Part shown: piece after piece, positions 1 through 14,300 of the stretch | Numbering within the stretch: the stretch's first letter is position 1 | Layout of the letters: each line of letters starts with the position of its first letter | Source: Aulostomus chinensis | Lineage: Eukaryota; Chordata; Actinopteri; Syngnathiformes; Aulostomidae | Assembly (NCBI GenBank): GCA_037954235.1 | Contig: JBBMOA010000002.1 | Span: 19,564,509 to 19,628,508 of the forward strand | Reading direction: 5' to 3' | Length of the DNA: 64,000 bases | The notes under the pieces: generated by a model | Seen by the model: the letters and a program-made list of their open reading frames with translations, nothing else | Database searches by the model: none | Told to the model about the DNA's origin: nothing | Made by a program: the position numbers and the translations under genes

Positions 1-132
1 AAGAGTATCAACCAGATGTGACCAGCACATGTTCAAAACAGTTTCTACGTCATTTCAGTATAAAAGATGGTGTAAAATGCCTCATAGGTGTTGAGAGGTG
101 AAGTGGTGTGAAGCTATGTTACAGTGCAGTAC
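1..132 (-). other. sbf2 intron 12 (partial)
   Basis: Intron sequence after the exon 12 donor; no other feature seen. Confidence 0.9.
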
Positions 133-261
133 CTCATCAAAGAGATCGCAGGCTCGGTAAGGTGGACCTCTCTCTGAGACAAAGCCAGCGAAGGCCATAC
201 CATCCAAAACCTTGGTCAGGAAATCATTCTCTATGAGGCCTCGCTGGCCCAGAAAGGCAGT
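133..261 (-). CDS. sbf2: sbf2 coding exon 12 (dDENN, last exon in window)
   Basis: 129 nt, residues 394-436, beginning TAFLGQRGLIENDFLTKVLD and ending RGPPYRACDLFDE, near-identical to vertebrate SBF2. Acceptor ATCCAG, donor GTACTG, phase 0. The next exons lie off the left edge. Confidence 0.97.
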
Positions 262-852
262 CTGGATCATGTCAAAATTACAAAAGTTAATCTCACTAAG
301 ATACAGCTGATACAAAATGTTCCATATGGCTATCATGCAGCAAACATTAACTAAACTACTATAAAAAATAAATATTTTTTGCACGTTAAAATCTGCCATA
401 AATATCTCAAAAACACCTAAGACAAGTATTTTTAATGTTGAAATCAAGGTTAAGTTCTTCAGAGAATGCAAAAAGGCAAATAAATCTGTTTCTAAATGAC
501 TACATGCAAATGAATTTAATTTACTTTATGTGTAATTATTTGAGCTTGTGGCTGGAGGAGATAAAACAAACTTCACTCAAGCCTTCCCCACTCAGTGATT
601 CCAGGCAAATAAGCTGCTTCATAATGGAATCCATGTGGGGTACTTTGAGGGTGATGTGATGAGGGGTTACCATGGATACACCACAGACACGAACAAACAA
701 AAATCCCGGTGCAAAACAAAAATGTAACCCTAATATGTTTCATATGGCTTATTGCCGGGCCTTGCCTAAGGCCTAAAGTGAGAGGACTGTGTCCGAGGTT
801 TGCAAGAAACAGTATCATGACGCAGGCACATTTAAAACAACATGCATGAACA

Positions 853-891
<39 letters not shown>

Positions 892-1194
892 ACAGGTTTA
901 TCTATTTCAATGTAATTCCACCCTCACTGCTGGTCTCTAGCTAAAACATTCCTGGCAGATTAAAGGAACAATGTGTTTACTGAGCAGTTTAATCAAAGGG
1001 TCACAATGTGGAAAAATACCATTTTGTGAAAATTTTGAATGCTGCACCAGGAATTTCATGCCGTCGTTATTTTACCTTGTGAAAGTGAATAACAGGTTCG
1101 GAATGGATGCGGATGAGCTGCAGGCAAGACCTGTAGCCCTGGAAGAGTTGTGCAAACAGCTTGAGAAAGACAGCCCTCACCTCCTTGTCCTGGA

Positions 1195-1231
<37 letters not shown>

Positions 1232-4200
1232 ACACACACGTGGTGCGTTGTTTTATCTTTAGGGTAACAGGTTACAGTCAGTTAGTGCTGTAACACCAAA
1301 ATTTCTGGGATGAGATGCCATTTCTGTGAAAAGGAGGAGGAGGCATGTGATAGGACACTAACTTACCAATAACTTTAGGTTGGAGGGTGCAGTGCGAGGC
1401 GGAGGGAACGCATTGTCTGCTATCTCCAGATCTGGGTGCAAAACCTAAACAGAGAGTGAGTTTATCTGCAGATTATTTATTGGACTGTCACGCAGGAGTT
1501 ACTCTTATCAAGAGAAACTTTTAACAAATGCAACATTCCTCGAATGTGATGAGAAGATTTAATGGAAAAATAAAGAGCATCAGTTTTATTGAGAGGTCAA
1601 TAAAGCTTGTCTGGGGAAAACAATTCAAGTTCAACAATCCTCGAATGGGTTGTTTTTAATGCTTGTGTATCTGTGTGAAAGATGAACTCCTCGACATGTA
1701 CTGATTCTAAAAAAGACACGCATGTTATTTGGTGTTTGATTTTAGGTTTGTGAGGACCGTTAGAGGAAATAATGACACTTCCTTCCACAAAGGGCAGTTT
1801 GAGGTTTATGAGTAGACTTTAGGTTAAGTTAAGGTAAGGAAGTGGCCTGTGCCGTCGTGGTTTACCTTGGGTGCAGTTTGTCAATGATTGTCCTCACAAA
1901 GATGGCTGTGCAAATATGTCTTTGCTTACCAGGGACAGAGCAGTCTGTGTTTGATGTAGCAGAGGTTCGGGGAGGAGAGACAAGTGGATGCACTCTGGGA
2001 TTTTGATTGTTCCTCCATCCAAGTCAACAATAATAACATCCAACTGGTGAACACACACAAAACACTGACAGGTCAGGTGGTTTGAACGCAGCAGGAGCGA
2101 GGACCGTGAGGAAAAACACGTAGGCCTGGTGAACCAAAACCAGCTAAATCAACATTTAGTGGAAGGGCAGATGACTTAATGCTCAAGTGTAAAAAAAAAA
2201 AAAACCCTGAAAGCAAAGAGCTGGTGAAATTGAGTCTCTGTTTCAGGTAGGTAACCACGGATCAACACTTGGGATTCCAGTATTTGTTAATAGCTGTCGA
2301 AAGAAACTAAGCTATCTATTATCTTTAGCTGTAAATGCAAGGGAGAGATACCAATATTACACATCGGTACCCACCAGATCCTGGATCTCAGTCTGAAACA
2401 TGGAATGCACTCCGATGATGAAGGGAGTGGGTGAGCTCAGCACCTCCAACAGCCGTGAAGGAAGAATAGGGATGTATGGGTAACTAATCATACAAGAGAC
2501 AGATGATAAAGTGTAAGTACAATATGACAAGAAAGAACTGTAAAATGAAAAATACTTTCCTGCAGGGAAATGTTTGTTTGAATTCACCTTATGAGAACAT
2601 GGCCACTAAAATGAGTAAACACACTATTTGTGATAAGAGACTGCATGTGGAACTCAGATGATTATAAACTTTGCAATGAAACTGCTTACAAGCCCTGGAA
2701 ATTTTATATCATCATCGTTTACCAGAAAGACCAGCACCCAGCAGGAAAAATCAGACATCATCTTTGACTAGAGGTAAAAAGGATGTGAGTAAGTAAGTAG
2801 AGTGATGAACGATAGACAGACAAGTAATTACTTCAAGTGGGTAAATAGATAAATAAGTAGGATGTAGAAAAGATAATTATTGCTGTTCATTTGCAATACA
2901 CTAACTGAGCCTCAACATACAGGATTATGGGATGCAGAGAAAAGAAAAAGTTTAGATGAAGCAAACCGGATGACCAAATACTAAAATACCAGGATAAGAG
3001 TGACTGGGGAAGTAGAGCAGGCTGCTTGATGGCAGACTCAAGATTTGGTCCCATACTTAACACAAACAATCCCAGATTCAGTGTCTTTCAATAAACAGCC
3101 ACTTGCTACAGAAATTGCGATGTGCTTACCAGCAAAATACAAATTTTGGTTCATCCATCCATCCATTTACTCTACCACTTTTCTGTTAAGGGTCACGGGG
3201 AGCTGGAGCCCAGCTGACATTGGGTGAGAGGCGGGTTTCACCCACCCCCCAGTCCGCAAACTTTAATTCACAAATTCTAAACGAATGTTTATCACTTTAT
3301 AAGGAAGACATTTTGACATAATGCTTTAGGAAAATGGCAAGTACATAATATATTCCCTATCATATATCATCTGTTTTAGTGCTATTGGGTGAACACAATA
3401 ATCTGGCACAATGCACTTATTTCATAAATATATAACTGAAAAAAAATGACTCAGACTTCCTTCTCAAACTAATTTCCTGTCAGATGGACAGTGATTAGTG
3501 CAATTTTGGACAGGGAAAGGAAATTAGTCACATGTAAAATTTCTTCAGAAACAGCGTGTTGGAGAATTCATAATCTACAGAAGTTATAAATCAAGTAGCA
3601 AACATCTCCAGGAAATGCAGCCGTTTCTGGAACTGAATAAAGCAATTAACAAAGTTAATCATCAGATTCCCCAATCACAGGGGTCAAACAAATACTTACC
3701 TGTATTTAAGGGGAAACATAAGAGCTTCCAGGGCACGACATGCCTCTCCAAGCCTCTGGTAACTGGTGGAGTGGAACAAAACTTTGTGTTCTGTCAGAAC
3801 CGCAGAAAACAGGCTTAGCACATTTTGGATTCCTGGATGGCGGAAACAAGAGAATATGAAATTAATGAGGAATTTGTTGAAATGAGTCTGCCACATTGTT
3901 TCAGATCATTCATCAAACAAACATTCAAATCTATTCTTGGGGGATTGTGAACCTTAAACACAGATTAAAACAAACAACATTCCTATGGGAGAGCTGAGCC
4001 TATTTATAACGGCTTAAATAGTAAGTACCAACATTCGTAAATATACAGTATTCTGTAATTTTGGCAATGCTACGCAGAGAAACCATACCAGTCATTATAC
4101 CCACGGTTGTTGTGCTACTACTGTACATCAGATTTTTTTCAAAATACTCAGTTCTGTAAAAACAAATGATGTATGGATCAATAATCTGCAGATTGGCTTT

Positions 4201-7200
4201 ACACAATTCATTCAAACTAACTTTTTAACTATTTTTACATGTCAAAATAAAGTAACATCTGTGAGAAAGCTGTCTAAAACATCCAAAAACCTGAGCTGTG
4301 CCAATCAGGAGTAAGTTCCAAGTAACTGCTCTCCACTGATTTTTAAACGTAAGCATGTTTCTTGTGTTCCTCCGCTTCTGTTCACTTCCTGCCTGTTGGA
4401 TTTATGTTGCAACTGTGTGGCTGTGATTTTAGCCAAGACATGTTAAAACAGATCCATCTATACATTTGACACATTGCTGCAAATGATTTCTTGTACGACA
4501 CAGTTCAATGCTTCAATACCTTCATGTATTAGTGATGCTGAAAGATCATTACCAATAGCAATGACAAATAAATGGCATCATGAGCCTGTTTGCTTGGTTA
4601 TTATACAAATACAAACAAATTACTGATTATTTTGTGATGTGTATTTCTCAATTCAAACATTCAAACAAACTAGCACTAAAACCCCCACAAAAACAAACCT
4701 TTGCAAAGTATTTTTTTAAATAACATTTTTTTCAATTCAATAAATAGCAATAACAAAAAATATCTTACAGAAAACCTCTTTTTGGCAATATCTAAGCAGT
4801 CTAACTCGAAATAAAAGATTTTAGTTTTTTTAGTTTTTTTTTTCTTTACTGTTATATAATATCACAAATGATGTCAATAATCACACAGCATTTTTGTGCC
4901 AGTGCATCTGTCATAACTGGACTATGTGCGCACTTTACCACTTAAAAAGTAACATTATTTATGAAAGTATGATTTATGAAAGTGCTGAGTCAATCCAGAC
5001 AACAACCCTGATGAGCGTTATAATCACGGAACGCGATCGGTGACATGTACACGGCTATTTACAGCCACGTAACCTGCTGGACCGTGATAACACATTTTCA
5101 CAAGCACATGCGAGCAGTTCATGTGATCCGCTGGATGTAAGCCTATGGGAAAAGACCTCTCGGAGAGGAAATCACAAATTCTCATATGGTATAAATAATG
5201 TTTCAAATACCTATGAAACAATAAGGAAGAATTCTAAGTTTACAGTTCCTGTTATTGTTTCCCTTTGAGCAACTGACAGACCAATTCATCACACATCGGA
5301 GCGATTAAGAGAGGAACCCTGGCAGACGTATCCGTGCCACTGGGGGCGCATGGGTCTGGATGTTTGGCTGCGTGAGAGGAGCATTTCACTGATAAACAGG
5401 AAACTGAGCGCAAGCCTGAACACAAATATCAAAGATTATTAAGTAGGGTTCATCTTACCTAAACGCAGCAGGTCCAAATGTGATTAAAGACTCTTTTTAG
5501 CACTTTTTCTGGACTTTGCTTGTCTTTATATGTCTCTTTATTTGTCAAAAATGCATGCAAAGTGATGAGTTTATCACTCATCTGACCATACTGAGGTTAG
5601 ATTTATAATCCAAATCTGGTGTTTACTTATCTAATGAAAACAATCAAACATTTCCGGGACCTAAATTAAAAAGGACAGCAACAGTCCTGGACAACAGACG
5701 AGTCCAAGGAAACAAACAACAAACAGCAGGCCTGTTGATGGCTGGTTTTATCTCGCCCAGAGGGGGATGTACTTCCTGTGCAGTGTGACATGCTCAACAC
5801 ACACATTCCTCTCTGATGACTCGGGTGACCTGCGTGCACAAAACGATGTGCCGATCGGCCAGGCTGCACACATACACGTCAATCCTTATATGGACAAGAG
5901 AACGACGTAGTAAATGGAAATGGTAGGCTTGCAGTTGATCAGCTGACCTCAGGTGTCTCCCTACCTGCTAGAGGAATTCATTTATAAAAGCTGAAAAATG
6001 ATTTACTTTTATTTATTTATTTATTTGCTACGAGGGCTCGACTTTCTTACACAATAAAAAAACATATATATGAAGTGGGATCCCATAGTCAAAGTGGGAT
6101 TAAGAACTCAGCCAGTAAACAGTCTGTCCTTGTTGCTACAGCAACAGGAGGACGGACAACAGAGATCCGTCTGTCCCTGCATGATCAGAATGGCAGACGA
6201 AGCCATTAAATGTCAGCGGATGGAAGAATGCAATAACACCGTTCAAGAAATAGGTTGGTATTTTAGGAAATATGCTTATTCATGTCCTTGCTGCGAGTTA
6301 GCTGAGAAGATCAAACCCTCTTGTGTGTCTGTAAAAATACATGTGACGCATCAAGAACGCCAGGAGACAGAGCATGCAGCCACTTAGCACCAAGACTGGA
6401 CAGCAGGAGTAACAGATCCTCTACCACTGTTCAAAGGCAGGGAATATGCCAAACAACACTTCCATAGCTCAAGTTAAAAATTATGTCTTCTTTGTTTAAA
6501 AAAAAAAAAAAAAGGTGGAAAAAAACAAAGGTGTGAAAATGGGATGAGGTCTGGGGCAACCAGTTTCCCCATGGATTTAGCATTTATGCTAAGGTAAGCT
6601 ACACTGCTCTAGCTTCAGCTGGGCATTTCACTAACCCAATAGAATTTTGCTCAGCTTTCTCTGTATAACCAGAGAGAACAGTACATGGTGGTTATAATCA
6701 CCCCCACTCCCATTCAATCATCATGGCTGGAGTTGAGTGTGATTTGAAATGTATGATTCAGAGAGATTTGTGAATTCTTCTTATTGATTCAGATATTTTC
6801 TTAAAATGAATTTACAATATACAAACCAGGTGGTCATGTAATATTCAAAAGATATACAAGACAAACAGAAATAAGTTCATTACTCAGGACTGGAGTGTTG
6901 CTTCTTCACGACAAGATCATTTGTATTTGGGATGAAACTGAGCAGCTTAGATTCCCATAATGAAGTAAAAGTGTCCACTGCAAACAAAACTATGCGCTGC
7001 CTACAGGAAGAGCATCTGGCAAGAACAGGACGGCCATAAGCATAAAGCTTCTCGAAAGACCGACACATACTCAGTGATTGTTCCAGCCACTGTGTGCTCA
7101 AGCAGTACATGTGAGGGAGAAGCTGCAGCGTAGTTTTGACTGCAGGGAATTTAAGTTCATTGCATTGTGGGCAACATGCAGCTCATCCCAGATTCTTGTA

Positions 7201-10200
7201 TTCACACATTTGGTAGATCCTCTCATCTAACATTAGCAACATGTGAGTGAGGTGTTTTCAGGAATTTCCCACTATTCCTTTAATATTTATGGAGTATACG
7301 GCCATATTGACCATAACACATTCCACCTCTTCAACACATATGAGACAGGAGAACTGCCAAGACATCGATAACAATAACAGATTCTGTGCACCTTTCCAAC
7401 ACATAACTGTTCTGAAGCTGCTTTGAGGACAAACAGGAATGTATGTTCAGTGCTGATAAATGAAAACAGGCTTATGAAGATTGAAGGGACGTGGTCAGGT
7501 ATCATGCCAAGAGTGTTTTGTTTTGCGTGTGCAGGCTGGCTGCAGACGCGTGACTGCTACATGACCTTAATGATACAGTATGTGTGTGTGGAAGTACCCC
7601 CCCCCCCCATGCACTCTGTCCAAACAAACAGTGTTTGATGGTGTTAATGAATGGAGGAAATAAAATCAACTCAGTGTTGAGGCACATTCTTCCAATCAAA
7701 TGAGGCTAGATGAGGGCCAATTTTCCATTGCTAGTCAAATTTCAGGTGAATCGTATTTAATTTAACATTGAAGGCTGACTGATTATTTGAAAATGAGATG
7801 CAAGTCTAACAAAATGAGCACTAGCTGCATTTACATCCTACTGCCAAACTTATATTTTAGAAAGCTGAGTAGAATCATAGCTTTCTAAACCCAGTTGAGC
7901 TCTACACGAGTCACTGTGGATCAGGAATCTATTACCTGTACAAACTGCTTGTATTATATACAGTTCACATACAGTATTGCACAAACATGGCAACGTGAAA
8001 CCAGCAAACTGTATCAAATCTTCATCATGTGCTTGTTCCAGCTCAAACAAAATTACAAAAACACTGATGGGACTAAACCGCTAAATCTTGCCTGAGACAT
8101 GTTTGGTGTAGAATTAATCAGAGTTCTTAAAAGCTTGTTGTAAAAGTCTTAACAGTGCTGCAGTTCACCACCATGTGATTTGCAAAGTAGAATAGGGCTT
8201 CTAAAAATCTGAAGAGGATAAAGACTGAATTAATGGAAAACACGTCATGTGTCACACACATAAAGCTGCTCTATGAAATCAACTGAGGAACATAAGAAAC
8301 TATGAGGAAAATATTCAGATCTGTTAAGCATAGCAAAAAAATAGCATTTTTTTAAAAATACTGAGTTTGGCTAGGGCCACCTGGGAGGAGGAACGCACTC
8401 TCCAAGTGGATTTTTCACCATGAGACCAGAGGATCTTCCCATCAAGGCTCAAATGCACTAGAAGCATCTTTGATACATCAAACTGCCTTGGTGCATCTAC
8501 TGCTTATGTCCTGTCTTTGTTTGCGTTGATTACCTTAAGATGCTGACCCAAATTTTAATTTTATTTTTCTGCCCGTTAAAAGTGACAAAGAAGACACCTG
8601 CAATTTTCTGAGAAATCCTGAGATTCTTGAGGTGAAAAAGCAGCAGCATAACAGAATCACAACCCTGTCTGCAGCGCTTTTTCTCATCAGAAACAACTGA
8701 CAGATGAAAATGCTATGTGGACATGGGTCTGATGACAGTGATTCCAGTAATGTGACTCTGAAATCTGATTTTGAGCAACACATGCTCTGTTACTGCAACA
8801 TGGATATTGAAAAATTTTAAAAGAGCTAACACACCCACTTCATGTTGTGACTCATGATGGTTCCTTCCTTTTTCCTTTCTCATGATTACTAGTTAGTAGT
8901 TAACAAAGTGAGGGAACCAACCCAGCTGCTGGAAGAGCAGAGCAACACTCTTGCATGTGACAGGCAATGTATCATTCAGAGGCGTCTGGATAAGCTGCCG
9001 GTCTCCTGCTCCCAGGCTAAACAGCTTCTGTAGGAAAAGGAAAGCAGTACAGGTCAAGAAACAGTCATGGAAAAATGTTAAACCGCAAAACTACAAGGCA
9101 GAGCAGCTCTGTGATTGACACTCAGCCATGTGGTTCGACAGAATAGCGTCTTGTGGCTGTGCCAGATCAACATTATGCATGTTGTTCAGTGCTACACAGA
9201 CACTTCAGCTGCACAGATTAAATATTAGAATAGCAATTACATTTATTTAAATTTGTGAATGAAATAAGTCATTTAAAATGATCTTTGCATAAAAAAACCC
9301 GAAGAATACTTTGAATGAATGTGCACTCTGTAGGCGTGCAACACTGATCACTAGTTGAGTCAAACTGCTGGCGCAACTGTTGCACTTGTCTCTGAATAGA
9401 GGTTTTCCAGAAATTACAAAAAAAATAAAATAAAAGGTCTTAATTGATACAATGACATTCCTGTATGTTCAACAAGTTGGTTTTTCTTTTGACAAATGTG
9501 TCTGTTCTGATAATGAAGTTGTGCCGAAAGGCAAACTTGAGGAGTTGTGAGTGGCGTCATGCTGGCGATTGAAGGACCATACCACACTCTCCCCTCTGAC
9601 AGTGTTTAAACTATCGTTTAAACACAATGTGAATTCCTACCTGTGATGAGGATTTTTCCACAGTGGCAGCAGTTAAGATGCGGTTTCATTTTCCAAAATG
9701 ATTGAGACATGATTCAATATTTTAGGGAGGAAATAGGTCATCAATTGCGTAGTTTACTGCAATTACAGCCTCAAGTTTACACATTTGGCCCTTGAATTGC
9801 ATTTTCAGCATGCATTTGTCTATAGAACTGCAATCACACTTTAATAGCTCTGTTTTCTTCTGCCTCCTCTAGTCTGACGACTTCACTGTGTAACTACGGG
9901 GGGGGGGGGGGATTTGAGGATATGTTTAAAAAATTACTGTCTGAACATCTGGCAACATCTGCACAAGACATTCCTGTAGCTGAAGCATTACGCTGTAGCA
10001 ATCACGTCCACACATAGTCAGATTGACTCCTCTGTGTCCTGCTCTGGTTTGTATCCCCCCCGCCAGGTAAAAGCCAGTAGCAGCTGAGTGGCTGTGGACA
10101 TGACTGAAGTAGTTGTCTTGTAAAAAAGTAGTTCAGACGTACCTGGGATCCACCAGCAACAGGAACCTGGAATATAAAGAGATTGGCTACCAAACCCTCC

Positions 10201-11367
10201 AAAGGGAAACTCAGGCTGTCGATGTGCACCGTGTAGATCAGACCTAAACAGCCCTGTGGGACGACGAGTACAGCAGGTGTTATGGAAGGTTTACACTCTA
10301 TACAGTATATCATGATGTATGAGCTTCATCTCAAAAATTTGAGCCTGCTGGTTTATGAATATGTGATGGCATACACCAGGATAGAAGTATTGTTTATGTA
10401 AAGGTGGGTCATATGCTTACTATTTACTACTATTTGTACTTTTTACAGTATTCGTATACTGTAGATGAAGAAAAAATTATTTTTTTTTTGGCCACAAGTC
10501 ACATCAGCACTCCCTTTGAGAGAATGGCTGCACAATTTTTGAAAAATATAAAGTAATTGTGATTATTTTGTCTCAATTTTCTGAAGGCATTATTCTTATT
10601 TTCATTGAAAAACATTTAAATGATGATGTGATCGAACAAAGATGTTCCCATATGATGTGAATGTCTCTGAAGCGCAGCAATATAATTAAAAATTGTATTT
10701 CTATACACATTTAGCATGTAATAAATATTCCTGAGATTAAAAAATTGCAGTCGGCCATATCAAAATTTTAATTACATGTCGCTTAACTGTGCAGCCCTTT
10801 TTAGAGTTGCACAAATACAAAAATTAATCTAAAACAGTGACTCTTTCCTGTCTACCATCAAATACTGAACAAAACCAGTTAAACTGGCTAAAGAAAAAAG
10901 AAACCTGTAGTGAAAATGTACCAATACCATCAGGATTCATAACACAACGCAGGATAAACACACAGAACGGTGTAAAAATACTGTAAAAGTGCAAATAATG
11001 TTTGAATAGTAGAGGTACAATATTGAGATATGAAGTATTTCTTTTAATACAGAGAGTATTTTTAACAACATCATGGACAACACAATATGGCACAGTTCAG
11101 TCATATTGCTTTTACAGCATTTTAAAAAAGAAGTCTATCACCCACCAAGCGGTTCGTGAAGTAACACACCGGTGATCTTGAAGAGCACGAACACGCCATG
11201 TTTGATTAGTGTGTGATATTCAGTTGAGACTCTCTAGACTCTATGGTTGTGGCCTAAGAGGAGCAGTAGAGCTACGAGTGTGGCTGAGTCTGCTGCGTCC
11301 GTGACCAACTTACGTGATGGAAAGATTAGGAGTGCTTATGCCGCTGCCTCTCACTGACTTTACTGAG

Positions 11368-11398
<31 letters not shown>

Positions 11399-14300
11399 CC
11401 TGTGTGTTTATGTACAGCCAAACTCAGTGGATAGTACAAAGCAGATTAACATCATCTCCAAAAGGCTAGATAAAAGCACAGATTTTTTTTGAGGGGGGGG
11501 GGGGGGACCCCAAGTATTCCTTCTAACAAAGTATTTTTTAATGAAGATTTAATCATATGGTGTCTTCTTACCCTGAATATTTCAGGATAATCCAGCCTGG
11601 ACACGAGAATGAGGCTTTTTGGTGCAAACACTTGAGCTGGTTGGATCAGGCCGTCCTCCTCTGCATCTTCATCTTCATCTCCATCAGCCTCGAGACTCTT
11701 TGATCCCTGAGACATTAATAAAGAAGCTATTTTAATTGAGGATTTCAACAATGTGCCATGGACTTAAGACTGTGTTCCAAAGCATGCCTGCACAGCTGAG
11801 CTCCCAGTTTAGCTCAAAGATTGACTATGTACCTTGCACACCTCACATTTTAAGTACCGTATGTGTCCAGAGGAAAATAACTGGAATTTAGTTCTTTAGT
11901 TCTTCCAGTGTATTCACACGTGGCTACATGGAGCAGTTGTTTTAAAGTGGAAGGTTTTGCTCCAGAGGTTCCTTCATTTGGCCAAGCACGAGCACGGCAA
12001 TCACCCTCAGATGTGGGACAGAACAAGGAAGCAACTTAAATTAGCGAGAACAAAAGCTGGTCAGGCCATAAAATGGTGAAAATCCTCCTTAATACAGATT
12101 TACGAAAGCATGAAATGATCTCATTTCCCAGTCCATCCACACAGGACACAGTTGCGTATTCCGTTGGATTCACTGGAAGAACACAATGGATATTCTAAAA
12201 TTATGATGTTAATAAAACATCTTCCACAAGGAGCCAAAGAACATATGAGTGGATTTCCTGACTAAAGAATCAATATGAGATTAAATTAATGTTTCTTCTC
12301 TCCCGGTCCCATACTAACACAGCAAATGCAAAACATCATAGACTCCAGGGGCGGAACAAAAAACAAACAAAAATGCTTGTGTTTTTGATTAGCAAGATAA
12401 TCTATCGTTTCCAATTAACATTTAAAACAATATCGTTAATCATAGATCAAAAGACTTTTTAAACTGCTTCTACCCTAAATTTACTGAAAATTCCTCCCAT
12501 GATGTATGCATGGATGTCCTGATCAATCTCAAAGACCAAGATGGGGTTCAAGCAAGGCCTGCTTAACTAATCTGAATCTGATCATTTTATGTCACGTCAG
12601 GTGTCCCACAGAGCTGCAAAATTATGAGTCCATCAATAGAACATTAAACACCCAATATCTTGAGAATTGATCTTTTAGGGCCTTTTATCGGCAAACATGC
12701 TAGTTTTCAATGCTTTAATGTAAGGCTTTTGTGGAAGTTACGACAGAAAATAAAGATTCTTTGTGTTTTAAACAGTTGGATGACTGTTTAATTTGTCACT
12801 TAGGGAAAAAAAAAACCATTCATACAATGGGGTTTATACAGTGGTTTCTATCAGTGTGTGCATAAAAAGCACTTTCATGTATGAAAGTCTGGTACAAAAA
12901 AACAGGAATGTCTCTTTGCGAGGGTGCATCTCTAACACGGGGCTGTGACCTGGAGGTCTCCCTAGAGTCTACCTTCATGCTCTCCACTCTTGAGTTGAGT
13001 TTTGACATTCTGGAGGTAGGATCGGTCATCATGTAGTGAAAAGGTCATACAGTTGTATTCTAAGTCACAGCAACGGCTTCAGTCTGGTTCTAATTGTGTC
13101 CATCATTGATCCTCTATCAGGACTCTGATTCACCCACCTCTCCGTGCTCATTCCTCGCTAAAGCCCTTATCAAAATCTGGTATGTTTCTCCAGACAGTGA
13201 AAACATGCCAGAAGTTCTTCAGCATCTTGGGACTAAGAAGTACAGGATCAAAATATCCCATTCAGGTTGGGGTTATATTGCACCATTATTCTTAAGATTT
13301 GGTTCAATTATTAGACAAAACACATTCCTCTGCCGCCTGTTGGGGCTCTCTCTGGAATCCAGCTGGGCAGATAAGGATGTCAGTTTAGACAGTAAAGACT
13401 GCACAAACACCCTCACGTTTCCAGAAGTTCTTCAGTGCCGTACGCTGAATCCAGGAATGTGTGTTTGTTTTGCTGGAATATAATGCCTGAACAAGGCCAA
13501 ATATAGGCTCATTTCATTGTTAACATAACTGACAGAAAGGCACAGAGGTAATGCTACTTCTCTCCTACGTATATTTATTTTCAATTTAGAGAAGAGAATC
13601 ATTTAAATTGCAAAAATAGAAACTTGTATTTACTGAACAAATTGAATTTTTAAATTTGTATTACAAAAGTTGATAGGCACCTTTTCACACAATAAATCTT
13701 CTTGGGAATGGGATGCCCACATTACACTAGAGCTTACTGTCTACTGATGTTTTACTCAAATTAAACTATCATTACTGACAAGCTGCATTTTCTGTATTTG
13801 GAGCAACTTCCTGTTTCTGGAACAGAGGTTGGGCTCAGATCAAAAGTTTTGGCTTACTTGACAAATCTGCGAGTTTCCTGTAAAAGACGAAGACAGTAAG
13901 ACAATGTAGGAGGAAACTACACACTGAATCAAAATTTTGTTTTAAGTCAACTTTTAGAGATTTCTGATGTGCTGTGCAGATGTTTGATTCACTGCATAAT
14001 TATTCAACTGTTCCCACAAAAATTACCAACATGACTCATGTGAAAGATTGCAATTGTTTGTACACACTGTAAACTCATTCAGTATTACATACCGAAGCAA
14101 AATGAACAATACAACTGACTCAACAACAGTACTTCTGATGGAAACAAGTGGGTTCTGAGGACTTTATTTTGTCCTTTTGTAGACCTAAAATAAATATTAC
14201 ACGTGTTACATGTGAAAACTTTTCTGGCAAACAAAAACACTAAACATCAGGATGCGTAATCAAGTACAGCTCTTCTGTTGACGACAATTTATGCTTCACT

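Noticed and set aside
82..132. Continuation of the exon 12 frame past FDE (VLHCNIASHH...)
   Set aside because: A GT donor follows FDE exactly at the family exon boundary, so the extension is intronic.
13094..13483. 129-codon plus-strand ORF, antisense in sbf2 intron 3
   Set aside because: No family resemblance; a repeated 15-nt word inside suggests local duplication rather than a protein domain. A protein-level search with no hit in other fish would confirm rejection.
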